Shown here: positions 46,491 through 55,882 of the stretch, piece after piece
Layout: each line of letters begins with the position of its first letter
How positions within the stretch are numbered: the stretch's first letter is position 1
Assembly: GCF_003028575.1 (NCBI RefSeq)
Contig: NZ_PYUD01000009.1
Coordinates: forward strand, 43,458-107,457
Direction: 5' to 3'
Source of the DNA: Halomonas urumqiensis
GTDB lineage: Bacteria; Pseudomonadota; Gammaproteobacteria; Pseudomonadales; Halomonadaceae
DNA: 64,000 nucleotides
The notes under the pieces: model-generated
What the model was told of the DNA's origin: nothing
Seen by the model: only the letters and a program-made list of their open reading frames with translations
Database searches by the model: none
Program-made: the position numbers and the translations under genes

Positions 46491-47687
46491 GTGTTCGACT
46501 TCATCATCATCGGCGGCGGCATCCTCGGCATGTCCACCGCCATGCAGCTCGCCGAACGTTTTCCGGACCGCAAGCTGCTGTTGCTGGAGAAGGAAGACGG
46601 GCCGGCGCGCCACCAGAGCGGCCATAACAGCGGGGTGATTCACGCCGGGGTCTACTACACGCCGGGAAGCCTCAAGGCGCGTTTTTGTCTGGAAGGCAAC
46701 CGCGCCACCAAGGCGTTCTGCAACGCCCATGACATCCCCTTCGATGAATGCGGAAAACTGCTGGTCGCCACCAACGAGCTCGAGATGCGGCGCATGGGGG
46801 CGCTGTGGGAGCGTACCGCCGCCAACGGACTCGAACGAGAGTGGCTGGATAGTGAAGCACTGCGCGAACGCGAGCCGAACATCAAAGGACTCGGCGCCAT
46901 CTTCGTTCCCTCGACGGGGATCGTCGACTACGCCCGGGTCACCCAGGCGATGGCCGATGAGTGCGAGCGTCGCGGCGCACAGCTTTCCTTCGGCCATCGC
47001 GTAAAGGCTATCGACGAGCGTTACGGTGAGGTAGTGGTCAAGACGAGCCAGGGCGATTTCAGCGGCCGTTACCTGATTTCATGTGCCGGCTTGATGGCCG
47101 ACAGGGTGGTCAAGATGCTGGGCCGGGACCCGGGATTCACCATCTGCCCGTTTCGCGGCGAATACTACCGGCTCCCCGAACAGCATAATCACATCGTCAA
47201 TCACCTGATCTATCCAATTCCCGACCCCGGCATGCCGTTTCTCGGTGTGCATCTGACCCGCATGATCGATGGCAGCGTGACGGTGGGGCCCAATGCGGTG
47301 CTGGCCTTGAAGCGTGAAGGGTATCGCAAGACGGATGTGTCGTTGTCCGACATGGCACGGATGTTCACCAATCCCGGCATTCTCAAGGCGCTCACGTCTC
47401 ACCTGAAGCCGGGGTTGACGGAGATGCGCAACTCGCTGTTCAAGTCGGGATATCTCGAACAAGTGCGCAAGTACTGCCCGAGCCTGACGCTCGAGGATCT
47501 TGGTGACTACCCCGCTGGCGTGCGTGCCCAGGCGGTAGGCCGCGATGGCCGGCTCGTCGATGACTTCCTGTTCGTCAACACCCGGCGCACCGTGAACGTC
47601 TGCAATGCGCCGTCACCCGCCGCCACCTCGGCGATTCCCATCGGCGGCCATATCGTCGCCAAGGTCGCCGAGCAGGTGGAGTGGTGA
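46491..47687 (+). CDS. lhgO: L-2-hydroxyglutarate dehydrogenase/oxidase
   Basis: FAD-dependent membrane-associated enzyme of 398 residues, oxidising L-2-hydroxyglutarate to 2-oxoglutarate with electrons going to quinone. The FAD motif FIIIGGGILGMSTAMQLAER is at the start. HQSGHNSGVIHAGVYYTPGS, FRGEYYRLPEQHNHIVNHLI and GVHLTRMIDGSVTVGPNAV are very close to E. coli LhgO (YgaF). The open frame begins at 46422, but GTG 46491 follows GAGG and gives the family N-terminus. A small palindrome GGCTA-TCT-TAGCC (46368-46380) in the divergent gap may be an operator. CsiD is not seen. Confidence 0.92.
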   Translation: MFDFIIIGGGILGMSTAMQLAERFPDRKLLLLEKEDGPARHQSGHNSGVIHAGVYYTPGSLKARFCLEGNRATKAFCNAHDIPFDECGKLLVATNELEMRRMGALWERTAANGLEREWLDSEALREREPNIKGLGAIFVPSTGIVDYARVTQAMADECERRGAQLSFGHRVKAIDERYGEVVVKTSQGDFSGRYLISCAGLMADRVVKMLGRDPGFTICPFRGEYYRLPEQHNHIVNHLIYPIPDPGMPFLGVHLTRMIDGSVTVGPNAVLALKREGYRKTDVSLSDMARMFTNPGILKALTSHLKPGLTEMRNSLFKSGYLEQVRKYCPSLTLEDLGDYPAGVRAQAVGRDGRLVDDFLFVNTRRTVNVCNAPSPAATSAIPIGGHIVAKVAEQVEW

Positions 47688-47718
47688 GGATGGTCGCTCG
47701 AATGCCGATCGATGGAGA

Positions 47719-48534
47719 TCAGGTTGGCAGCCTGGCGGGTTCGAACTCCTGCCGGATACGCCTGGCAACCTCGATCAGCCGAGGGCCGAGATTCTCGACG
47801 AGCACCTCGTGCGTCAGCCTCAACCCGGAACCACCGCAGTTGATGGCCATGACCTCGGCGCCACCTTCGAGTTCCAGCGGCATGGCCACGGCACTGACCT
47901 CTTGTTGCCAGTCTCCCTCGGAGAGGCAGAAGCCATAACGCTGATACTCCTCAAGGCTCTTGTTCAAGCCGGCCTCCATCCGAGGCCAGTCGTCGCCATG
48001 GGTATCCTTCAATTCGGCCAATACGTGCCGGCGGCGCTCCGCGGAGATGCCGCACAGCCAGGCGCGGCCGATCGCCGAGGTTGCCATGGGCAGGCGTGAG
48101 CCGACTTCGAGGCGCATGATCAGCGGGCCACTGCCATGACAGGTCTCCAGGTACATCATCGAGGTGCGATCCGCGGTACCCAGACTGACGTTGCAGTCGG
48201 TAGCATCGGCCAGTCGCTGCAGGTGGGGACGGGCAATATCGCGGATGCCCATATTGGCGAGATAACGATAGCCCAGTGCCAGCACACCCGCTCCCAGGCG
48301 GTACTTCTCTAGGTGTCGGTCATGTTGCAGATAGCCCAGCAAGGTGAGGGTGTAGGTCAGCCGCGAGACCGACGGTCGGGGGATGCCGGTACGGCGGGAT
48401 AGCTCGGCATTGCCGAGATACTCCTCGCCTGCGCCGAAGGCGCGCAGCAATTCCAGGCCTCGGCCCAGGGCCGTGACGAAGTTGCGATCCTTGCCAGAGG
48501 TGTCGTCGTCATCGGAGGCGGTAGGGTGCTTCAT
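47719..48534 (-). CDS. IclR-family transcriptional regulator
   Basis: 271-residue IclR regulator. The N-terminal winged helix (about 18-80) includes LGRGLELLRAFGAGEEYLGN and TGIPRPSVSRLTYTLTLLGY. The C-terminal effector domain (about 95-260) includes DCNVSLGTADRTSMMYLE and LSEGDWQQEVSAVAMPLELE, typical for sensors of small aromatic or dicarboxylic acids. The ATG at 48534 has only a weak ribosome site. It lies convergent with lhgO and 36 bp downstream of the LysR gene on the same strand. IclR proteins often regulate adjacent CoA-transferase/TRAP loci, so the 49.6-55.8 kb cluster is a plausible target. Confidence 0.87.
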   Translation of the reverse strand: MKHPTASDDDDTSGKDRNFVTALGRGLELLRAFGAGEEYLGNAELSRRTGIPRPSVSRLTYTLTLLGYLQHDRHLEKYRLGAGVLALGYRYLANMGIRDIARPHLQRLADATDCNVSLGTADRTSMMYLETCHGSGPLIMRLEVGSRLPMATSAIGRAWLCGISAERRRHVLAELKDTHGDDWPRMEAGLNKSLEEYQRYGFCLSEGDWQQEVSAVAMPLELEGGAEVMAINCGGSGLRLTHEVLVENLGPRLIEVARRIRQEFEPARLPT

Positions 48535-48570
48535 GCAGGATATCCCAGGTTAGATCACGAATTGCGGAAT

Positions 48571-49482
48571 CTAGTATCGCATATCGGGGAATGTTTGCCT
48601 GCAGGAGGTCCTGACACTATCGATCAGCAGGTCGCGGTTGGCGTTGGAGGCTTCGGTGAGCCAGATACACTGCGACTGGTGCCTGACATCCATATCGGCC
48701 AAGGGCAGGAAGACCACGTTCGTGAACATGGAACCCGCCAATGCCTGGGGTACCAGCGCCACGCCCATGCCATGGGCGATCAGCGCCACAATCGTCAGCC
48801 AGTGCGAGACCTCGTGCTTGATCGAGGGTGTCTGGTCGGCGATGTGAAACAGGCTGACGATCCGATCGTAGTAGTGGGGCGCCAACTTGCGGTTGAACAT
48901 TACCAGCGGCTCACCTACCAGATCGCTGATCGACAGGGCGTCTCGAGATGACAGTGGATGATACCGAGGCAGACAGCAGAGAAACGGCTCATCGGCGATG
49001 GTGATGGCTGACAGCGTCTCGGGAAGCGGTATGGAGTGGATAAAGCCGATTTCGAGTTGACCGGCTTCGATGGCCGCGATCTGCTCGGCGGAGTTGCGCT
49101 CCATCAGTTGAATATCTATTCCCGGGTGGGACGCTTGAAGGGCTTTGAGAGCCGTCGGCAACTGACGAAATAGCATCGCGGGGGTGAAGCCGACCCTCAC
49201 CAGCCCCGAGGCGCTGGCAGCAATGCGCCTGACCAGCGTCCGGGACTCCGTTAGTTGCTCCAACATACGACGTGCCTGGCGCTGAAAGGCCTCTCCCGCG
49301 GATGTCAATGCGACATGCTTGCTGCTTCTCTCGAGCAACTGGACTCCCAGTTCTTCCTCTAGTTGGCGCAGGCTAGCGCTCAGCGGAGGCTGCGAGATAT
49401 GCAAACGCTTGGCGGCGTGTCCGAAGTGCAGCTCTTCGGTGAGCACCAGGAAATAGCGTAACTGGCGAAAGGTGATGGCCAT
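48571..49482 (-). CDS. LysR-family transcriptional regulator
   Basis: 303-residue LysR regulator. The helix-turn-helix is MAITFRQLRYFLVLTEELHF through AAKRLHISQPPLSASLRQLE (residues 1-60), followed by the periplasmic-binding-protein-like effector domain (about 88-300). ATG 49482 with GGAG upstream matches the family start; the frame also opens at 49524. It is divergent from the AidB-like acyl-CoA dehydrogenase. The shared region carries TTTAC-N14-GTAAA, a candidate binding site. It probably activates the 49.6-55.8 kb operon in response to its substrate. Confidence 0.9.
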   Translation of the reverse strand: MAITFRQLRYFLVLTEELHFGHAAKRLHISQPPLSASLRQLEEELGVQLLERSSKHVALTSAGEAFQRQARRMLEQLTESRTLVRRIAASASGLVRVGFTPAMLFRQLPTALKALQASHPGIDIQLMERNSAEQIAAIEAGQLEIGFIHSIPLPETLSAITIADEPFLCCLPRYHPLSSRDALSISDLVGEPLVMFNRKLAPHYYDRIVSLFHIADQTPSIKHEVSHWLTIVALIAHGMGVALVPQALAGSMFTNVVFLPLADMDVRHQSQCIWLTEASNANRDLLIDSVRTSCRQTFPDMRY

Positions 49483-49529
49483 CAGTGGACTCCAGGGGTG
49501 GTGCTTCGGTGCGAGGTTTAACAATCTTA

Positions 49530-49553
49530 TTTACTGTATCGTTGGTTCGTAAA
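49530..49553. promoter_or_regulatory. Candidate LysR binding site
   Basis: TTTAC-N14-GTAAA is an inverted repeat in the 138-bp divergent region between the LysR gene and the acyl-CoA dehydrogenase gene. The position and the T-to-A dyad suit a LysR-type box. The assignment is inferred from context. Confidence 0.45.
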
Positions 49554-49620
49554 GTTGTATTGGATGCCCCCTAATCCTCCTCCTAGTATTCAGAAAAATA
49601 AATCAGAGAGGAGGCGTTCC

Positions 49621-51390
49621 ATGACAGCGAACGTTCATCGCAACATCCCTGACAACCGTGGCCATAACGCCTATACCAGTGACCCCGAGCTTGGCCGTCT
49701 GCTGAAAATCTATATGGAGCCGGCGCTGAGTGAGCACCTTGCCCCTGCCTTTCAGGAACTCGGCGCCCTGGTCGGCGACGAGCTGGAGACACTGGCCCTG
49801 GAGGCCGACAGGCATCCGCCGGTGCTTCATTTGCGCAGCCGCAATGGGGCCGATGCCCAGCGGATCGACAAGCACCCTGCCTATCGTCGACTGGAGTACT
49901 TTGCCTACTCACACTTCGGGTTGGCGGCCATGTCCCACCGGGGAGGCGTTCTCGATTGGCCGGAGCCGCTGCCGCCGATCGTCAAGTACGGACTGACCTT
50001 TCTGTTTGTTCAAGCGGAATTCGGGTTGTGCTGCCCGCTGAGCATGACCGATTCGCTTACCCGCACACTACGCAAGTTTGGAAATCCTGAGCTAGTCGAA
50101 CGCTACATCACCAACCTCACATCTCAGGATGAGGTGACGCATTTTCAGGGCGCCATGTTCATGACCGAACAAGACGCCGGCTCCGATGTGGGCGCCATCA
50201 CCACCGAAGCGCGCTTCGAGGAGGGCGCATGGCGGTTGTATGGCGACAAGTGGTTTTGCTCCAACCCGGATGCGGCCCTGGCCATGGTGCTGGCACGCCC
50301 TCAAGGGGGGGAGACGGGTACCCGCGGCTTGACGCTGTTCCTGCTGCCACGCCACCTCGAGGACGGCAGCCTCAACCACTATCGAATCCTGCGTCTCAAG
50401 GACAAGTTGGGGACGCGCTCGATGGCCAGCGGCGAAATCGTGATGGAGGGTGCCGTGGCTCATGTGGTCGGTGAGCAGGGCAAGGGTTTCAAGCACATGA
50501 CCGACATGATCAACATGTCGCGTCTTTCCAATGGCGTGCGCTCCGCTGGCCTGATGCGTCGCTCGGTCAACGAGGCGTTGTTCATTGCCCGCCACCGTAG
50601 CGCCTTCGGGCGTCAACTGATCGAACTGCCGCTGATGCAGCGGCAACTGGTGAAAATGCTGGTCAGTGCCGAGCAGGGACGCAGCATGGTTTTCCATACC
50701 GCCGATTGCCTGAGGCGTGCCGATGGCGGTGATTGTGAAGCCGCCAAGCTACTGCGCATCCTCACGCCGCTGATCAAGTTCCGTACCACACGGGATGCCC
50801 GCAAGGTGGCAGGCGATGGCATGGAGGTGCGGGGTGGCTGCGGCTATATCGAGGAGTGGTCGGACGCACGGGTGCTACGCGATGCCCACCTCGGCTCCAT
50901 CTGGGAGGGCACCAGCAACATCGTTGCCCTCGACGTGTTCCGAGCCATTCGCCGTGAGCAGACCCTGCCCGTGCTCTACCCCTATCTGGAGCGTCTGCTT
51001 GGCGAAGCCAATCTGGATGAACAGACGCATGCCTTGTTCAAGACCCTGCTGGGCAGGGCGGTGGGTGCCGCCGAGCAGGTGGCTGAAGGACCCGACAACG
51101 AGTCAGAGGTGCGGCGCATTGCCAGTGCCCTCTACCACGTGACCTCGGCGGTTTTATTGGCCTGGGAGTCGGCGTTGCTGGGTGGCGACGTTCGGCGCCT
51201 GGCCCTGGCCAAGTTGGTGTTACAGCACAAATTGGTGCCACAGGATCCTCTCGGGGTGTGGGCACCGGAGGGTAGCGCAGTGGCGACACTGTTGGATGAG
51301 ACGCCAATGGATCGTCAGGTGATGCGTCGCCTGGTCGATGATCGCGCTCTGGCGCGGGCCGCAGGTCTCTCCGAGGAGGTGCTGGCATGA
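49621..51390 (+). CDS. Acyl-CoA dehydrogenase, AidB-like
   Basis: Large acyl-CoA dehydrogenase-family flavoprotein of 589 residues, longer than the classical ~385. FAD/substrate stretches are FMTEQDAGSDVGAITTEARF and WFCSNPDAALAMVL. The C-terminal dehydrogenase motif is GGCGYIEEWSDARVLRDAHL with IWEGTSNIVALDVFRAI, where Glu is the presumed base. The layout resembles AidB and relatives. ATG 49621 has AGGAGG upstream. The CoA-transferase gene overlaps its end by 4 bp, so it probably oxidises the CoA ester made by that transferase. Substrate unknown. Confidence 0.85.
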   Translation: MTANVHRNIPDNRGHNAYTSDPELGRLLKIYMEPALSEHLAPAFQELGALVGDELETLALEADRHPPVLHLRSRNGADAQRIDKHPAYRRLEYFAYSHFGLAAMSHRGGVLDWPEPLPPIVKYGLTFLFVQAEFGLCCPLSMTDSLTRTLRKFGNPELVERYITNLTSQDEVTHFQGAMFMTEQDAGSDVGAITTEARFEEGAWRLYGDKWFCSNPDAALAMVLARPQGGETGTRGLTLFLLPRHLEDGSLNHYRILRLKDKLGTRSMASGEIVMEGAVAHVVGEQGKGFKHMTDMINMSRLSNGVRSAGLMRRSVNEALFIARHRSAFGRQLIELPLMQRQLVKMLVSAEQGRSMVFHTADCLRRADGGDCEAAKLLRILTPLIKFRTTRDARKVAGDGMEVRGGCGYIEEWSDARVLRDAHLGSIWEGTSNIVALDVFRAIRREQTLPVLYPYLERLLGEANLDEQTHALFKTLLGRAVGAAEQVAEGPDNESEVRRIASALYHVTSAVLLAWESALLGGDVRRLALAKLVLQHKLVPQDPLGVWAPEGSAVATLLDETPMDRQVMRRLVDDRALARAAGLSEEVLA

Positions 51391-52580
51391 ACGGATTTTC
51401 TTCTGCCCTCGATGGTATTCGCGTCATCGACTTGAGCAGGGTGTTGGGAGGACCTTACGGCACCCAGGTACTGGGTGATTACGGCGCGGATGTGATCAAG
51501 GTCGAGCCTCCCTCGGGGGATGAGACCCGGGGTTGGGGCCCACCCTTTGCTGAAGACGCGGCTTCTTACTTCCACGGCCTCAATCGCAGCAAGCGTGGCA
51601 TGGCGCTGGATCTACGCCAGCCGGAGGGCAAGGCGCTGCTGCTGGAAATGCTCGAGGGAGCCGATGTACTGGTGGAGAATTTCAAGCCGGGAACCCTGGA
51701 GAAATGGGGGCTGAGCTATGAGGTGCTCAAGGCTCGCTTTCCGGGCTTGATCCACTGTCGGGTCAGCGGTTTCGGAGCCGATGGTCCACTAGGCGGCCTG
51801 CCTGGCTACGATGCCGTGATTCAGGCGATGTCAGGGTTAATGAGCGTCAATGGCGAGTCCGGGGGTGAGCCGCTAAGGATCGGCCTGCCGGTGGTGGATA
51901 TTGTGACTGGTCTCAATGCGGTGATCGGCATCACCTTGGCCTTGTACGAGCGCCAGCGTAGCGGTGAGGGGCAGTTCGTCGAAGCGGCATTATTCGATTC
52001 GGGGCTTTCCTTGATGCACCCGCATTTTCCCAATGTCTTCTACGGTGGGCCCGAGCCGCGGCGCACTGGCAATGCGCATCCCAATATCGCCCCCTACGAA
52101 GTGTACCGCACCGGCACCCAGCCCGTGTTCCTCGCGGTGGGTAACCATACCCAGTTCGTCAGGCTATGCGAGGTGCTGGGTTGCCCGGGGCTGTCCGATG
52201 ATCCCCGCTTCGTCGATAACGGCGCTCGACTTGGGCATCGTGATGCGCTTCGCGAGGCGCTCGAGACGGCCATGCAACGCCTGGATGGGCGCGAACTGGC
52301 CGACCGGCTGATAGGTGCTGGGGTGCCATGCGGCCCGGTACTGGCCACGCAGGAGGTGCTTGCGCACCCGCATACCAAGCATCGCGAAATGCTCATCGAG
52401 ATCGGCGCCTACAAGGGCACCGGCTCGCCGATCAAGTTAGGCCGCACGCCCTCGCGATACGAACGTCCGCCCCCCCGGTTCGCCGAGCATACCGACGAGA
52501 TTCTCGCCGAACTGGGACTCTCGCCGGCCAGAGTGGCCGAACTGCGTGCTCGGGGGGTCATTCCAGAGGTGGGCGGCTGA
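51387..52580 (+). CDS. Family III CoA-transferase (CaiB/BaiF)
   Basis: 397-residue CoA-transferase. Conserved N-terminal stretch VIDLSRVLGGPYGTQVLGDY, the RGWGPPF segment, catalytic Asp in LPGYDAVIQAMSG (about residue 137) and NAHPNIAPYEVYRT. It is related to the glutarate transferase at 11963 but clearly distinct. It overlaps the acyl-CoA dehydrogenase gene and is followed by a TAXI TRAP transporter, so a plausible role is to activate the imported acid with CoA. Donor and acceptor acids unknown. Confidence 0.86.
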   Translation: MNGFSSALDGIRVIDLSRVLGGPYGTQVLGDYGADVIKVEPPSGDETRGWGPPFAEDAASYFHGLNRSKRGMALDLRQPEGKALLLEMLEGADVLVENFKPGTLEKWGLSYEVLKARFPGLIHCRVSGFGADGPLGGLPGYDAVIQAMSGLMSVNGESGGEPLRIGLPVVDIVTGLNAVIGITLALYERQRSGEGQFVEAALFDSGLSLMHPHFPNVFYGGPEPRRTGNAHPNIAPYEVYRTGTQPVFLAVGNHTQFVRLCEVLGCPGLSDDPRFVDNGARLGHRDALREALETAMQRLDGRELADRLIGAGVPCGPVLATQEVLAHPHTKHREMLIEIGAYKGTGSPIKLGRTPSRYERPPPRFAEHTDEILAELGLSPARVAELRARGVIPEVGG

Positions 52581-52666
52581 ACGATAGCCGCCCACCACCA
52601 CAACCCACCACCACAACGATCAGCACCACAATGATCAGCACCAACAACAAATAGAGGTAGCATGCC
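52581..52666 (+). repeat. Short repeats of CCACCACAAC / GATCAG type
   Basis: The 86-bp gap before the TAXI receptor holds CCACCACAAC twice in tandem, then GATCAG-CACCACAAT and GATCAG-CACCAACAAC. The sequence is C/A-rich on the plus strand and nearly free of G. It ends in AGAGGTAG, which may be the ribosome site of the receptor gene. It may be an unstructured leader. Confidence 0.6.
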
Positions 52667-53797
52667 ATGAAATACCAGACACTCACCGCCGGCCTGATCG
52701 CCGCATCCCTGATGGCGTTGGGCGGGAATGCCCATGCCCAAGGCCTCCCCGATACCATGACCTGGACCGCCTATGACGTCGGGTCACAGGGCCACTCGGA
52801 GGCATCCGCCATTGCCGATGCCTTCGGTCGCGCCCACAACAGTCGTATCCGTATCCAGCCCGCGGGGTCGGCCATTGGCCGCCTGCAACCGTTGGTGGCC
52901 GGCCGAGCTGACTACGCCTACCTGGCCACGGAATCCTTCTTTGCGTCGGAGGGAATCCATGATTTTGCCGAGCGACGCTGGGGGCCTCAGGACCTGCGCG
53001 CCGTGGCGGGCCGCCCCTCCACCTTCGGTGTCCCCTCGGCGGCGGATGCCGATATCCATACCCTGGAAGACCTGCGTGGCAAGCGTGTCGCCTACGTGGC
53101 CGGCAATCCATCGGTCAACGTCAAGTGCGACGCCATCCTGGCCTTTGGCGGTCTCACCCGAGACGACGTCGATGCGGTGATGTTCCCCACTCATGGCGCA
53201 GCCATGAGCTCGATGGTTCAGAACCAGGCCGATGCCGCCTGTACCACCACCACCGCCAGTCAGCTGTATGAGTTGGAAGAGTCCTCCCGCGGTATCCGTT
53301 GGGTCGATATACCGGCAGATGACGAACAGGGCTGGCAACGAATGAACCGTGTGGCGCCGGTCTTCCAACCCTTCCAGGAGACCATCGGTGCCGGGCTCTC
53401 GGAAACATCCCCGGCCAACATGCTGGCCTATCGCTATCCGATCATCGTGGCCTTGGGTAACAAGAGTGATGATGAGGTGTATGAGTTCGTCAAGGCCCTG
53501 GATGAGACCTATGACCTCTACAAGGATGCCACCTCGGCGATTCATCGCTGGCGCATCGAGGATGCCGGAGCGCCACCCATTGATATTCCTTTCCATGCCG
53601 GCGCGATCCGCTACCTGGAAGAGCAGGGCATCTGGGACGAGGAGATGCAAGCCTGGAACCATGCCCGTCTGGCCAGGCTCGAGGCACTGAGTGATGCCTG
53701 GTCCCAGGTACGCGAAGAGGGCGATGGCCTGGACGAGGAGGCTTTCGCGGCTCGCTGGAACGAGCGTCGCGAGCAAGTGCTGTCTGAGCTGCCGTGA
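52667..53797 (+). CDS. TAXI-family TRAP solute receptor
   Basis: 376-residue periplasmic receptor. A signal peptide (MKYQTLTAGLIAASLMALGG, cleaved after NAHA at about residue 24) precedes the mature QGLPDTMTWTAYDVGSQGHS. The TAXI features are GSAIGRLQPLVAGRADYAYL and the stretch GVPSAADADIHTLEDLRGKR. It delivers a solute to the fused permease encoded 51 bp downstream. The ligand is not known; TAXI proteins often bind glutamate, aromatic or dicarboxylic acids. Confidence 0.88.
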   Translation: MKYQTLTAGLIAASLMALGGNAHAQGLPDTMTWTAYDVGSQGHSEASAIADAFGRAHNSRIRIQPAGSAIGRLQPLVAGRADYAYLATESFFASEGIHDFAERRWGPQDLRAVAGRPSTFGVPSAADADIHTLEDLRGKRVAYVAGNPSVNVKCDAILAFGGLTRDDVDAVMFPTHGAAMSSMVQNQADAACTTTTASQLYELEESSRGIRWVDIPADDEQGWQRMNRVAPVFQPFQETIGAGLSETSPANMLAYRYPIIVALGNKSDDEVYEFVKALDETYDLYKDATSAIHRWRIEDAGAPPIDIPFHAGAIRYLEEQGIWDEEMQAWNHARLARLEALSDAWSQVREEGDGLDEEAFAARWNERREQVLSELP

Positions 53798-53848
53798 TGC
53801 CATGGCCGGGGTGTATGCCCCGGCCCTTCCTTATCAAGGGTCCTGACC

Positions 53849-55786
53849 ATGAGCGAAATCAACAACCAACGCTTGAATGGCATGTCTCGAGGCGTCGTGA
53901 TGGCCTTGGGTCTCACTGGTCTGATGATGGCCATCAACCAGACCTTTGCCCTGAAACTGTTGGGCTTCTACCCGATAGGCAATGCCTTCCTCTACTATCT
54001 GATCGGCATCTTCCTTGCGGCGGCACTGCTCTGCTTTCCGGCCCGCAAGGCCGATGTCAACCGATTGCCCTGGTACGACTGGCTGCTGGCCACGACTGCC
54101 CTTGGCTGTTCCATTTACCTGGGTGTCAACGGCTTGCGCATGACCCAGGAGGGGTGGGAATTCTTCGCGCCGATCGAGGCCACCATGACGGCATCACTGA
54201 CCCTGTTGCTGGTGCTGGAAGGTGTCAGGCGCTGCGGTGGCTGGGCGATCTTCGCGGTGGCCCTGGTGTTCGGCCTCTATCCCCTCTATGCCGACCATAT
54301 GCCTGGTTTCCTGTGGAGCAACTCCTTCGCCCTGGACGAGACGATACGCGCCCATGTGATGGGGGCAGAAAGCATCATCGGCGTGCCCATGCAGGTGGTG
54401 GCCAACCTGATCATCGGCTTCGTGGTGTTCGGCATCGCCTTGACCGTCACCGGTGGCGGTGATTTCTTCATGAACTTCGCGACCGCACTGATGGGCAAGA
54501 GTCGTGGCGGGCCTGCCAAGGTGGCGGTGATTTCGAGCGCCTTCATGGGAAGCCTCTCGGGCAGTGCGGTCTCCAATATCCTGACCACCGGCACGATCAC
54601 CATTCCCGCCATGAAACGCAGTGGCTACTCCGCCGAATATGCCGCCGCAGTGGAAGCCTGTTCCTCCACCGGGGGAACCCTGATGCCACCCGTGATGGGG
54701 GCGGTGGCCTTCATCATGGCCTCCTTCCTTGGAGTGAGCTATGGCGAGGTGATGATGGCGGCGCTGTTGCCGGCCATTCTCTTTTATCTGGCATTGTTGC
54801 TGCAGGTCGATAACTACGCGGCTCGCAAGGGGCTGAAGGGAATGCAACCCGAGGAAATTCCCCGGGTACTCGATACCTTGAAGTCCGGCTGGCCGTACCT
54901 GCTTAGTCTGGCGGTACTGATCTACATGCTGCTGGTGATGCGCATGGAGAGCCATGCGCCCTATTACGCCACTCTGGTGTTGCTGGTGATCTCGCTGTTT
55001 CGACGTCATCAGCGTCTTAGTGTGCGCAAGGGGCTCGACTTCATGTACCAGCTTGCGCATAACATCGGCAATCTGGTGGCGATCCTGGCGGGTATTGGCC
55101 TGGTGGTGGGGGGGCTTTCCTACACTGGCGTGGCAGGTTCCTTCTCGCGCGAGTTGCTGCTTTATGCCGGAGGCAGCATACCGCTGATGCTGGCGGCGGG
55201 TGCGGTGACCAGCTTTGTGCTGGGCATGGGCATGACGGTGAGTGCCTGCTACATCTTCCTGTCGATTCTGCTGGCGCCTGCATTGGTGGCGGCGGGGCTT
55301 AACCCGTTGGGCAGCCACCTGTTCATTCTCTACTGGGGCATGCTGTCTTACATCACGCCGCCAGTCGCTCTGGCAGCGATCACCGCCGCGGGCGTGGCTG
55401 GAGCCAGCAATACCCGTACCAGTCTGCATGCCGTGCGCCTGGGTGGGGTGCTTTTCGTGCTGCCGTTTCTGTTCGTGCTCAATCCGGCGCTGATCCTGCA
55501 GGGGCCCGTGGATCGGATTGTGCTGTCATCACTCACCGCCATCACCGCGATCTGGCTGGTAGCCGCCTCGATGGAGGGCTATCTGTATCGGGTCGGCAAC
55601 ATCAAGCACCTGGCTCGATTGGTCTTGCTGTTGGCGGCGGCACTGTTGATCTATCCCGAATGGATCAGCGACCTGATCGGGTTGACCCTGTTGGGCTGTT
55701 GCTACCTGGCGCATCGAGTGGCTTGGCGCCGTTTGCCCACAGACCGCCCTCACGATGGACTCGAGAGGCAAACCGAGGGTCGTTGA
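53849..55786 (+). CDS. TRAP transporter fused permease (DctQM)
   Basis: 645-residue membrane protein in which small and large TRAP permease domains are fused, as is usual for TAXI systems. The N-terminal part (about 15-130) has four helices; the remainder has about 12. Family stretches are ISSAFMGSLSGSAVSNILTT, CSSTGGTLMPPVMGAVAFIM and YITPPVALAAITAAGVAGAS. It partners with the receptor just upstream. AAGGG lies before the ATG. A hairpin follows at 55824. Confidence 0.9.
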   Translation: MSEINNQRLNGMSRGVVMALGLTGLMMAINQTFALKLLGFYPIGNAFLYYLIGIFLAAALLCFPARKADVNRLPWYDWLLATTALGCSIYLGVNGLRMTQEGWEFFAPIEATMTASLTLLLVLEGVRRCGGWAIFAVALVFGLYPLYADHMPGFLWSNSFALDETIRAHVMGAESIIGVPMQVVANLIIGFVVFGIALTVTGGGDFFMNFATALMGKSRGGPAKVAVISSAFMGSLSGSAVSNILTTGTITIPAMKRSGYSAEYAAAVEACSSTGGTLMPPVMGAVAFIMASFLGVSYGEVMMAALLPAILFYLALLLQVDNYAARKGLKGMQPEEIPRVLDTLKSGWPYLLSLAVLIYMLLVMRMESHAPYYATLVLLVISLFRRHQRLSVRKGLDFMYQLAHNIGNLVAILAGIGLVVGGLSYTGVAGSFSRELLLYAGGSIPLMLAAGAVTSFVLGMGMTVSACYIFLSILLAPALVAAGLNPLGSHLFILYWGMLSYITPPVALAAITAAGVAGASNTRTSLHAVRLGGVLFVLPFLFVLNPALILQGPVDRIVLSSLTAITAIWLVAASMEGYLYRVGNIKHLARLVLLLAAALLIYPEWISDLIGLTLLGCCYLAHRVAWRRLPTDRPHDGLERQTEGR

Positions 55787-55823
55787 GCATCGTGCCGAGC
55801 AGGGAATGAAACGCAGCTACTAA

Positions 55824-55854
55824 GCCGCCGCCCCCCTGAGGAGCGGCGGCGTTG
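55824..55854. terminator. Hairpin between convergent TRAP permease and thiolase genes
   Basis: GCCGCCGC (55824-55831) and GCGGCGGC (55843-55850) form a perfect 8-bp stem with an 11-nt loop, followed by GTTGT. It lies between convergent genes and likely ends transcription from the left. Confidence 0.6.
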
Positions 55855-55882
55855 TCGGGCGTTCCCGTTCGCCTTCGGGGTG

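Noticed and set aside
54194..55429. 411-codon open frame opposite the TRAP fused permease
   Set aside because: Extremely His/Gln/Arg-rich, as expected of the reverse of membrane-helix codons.
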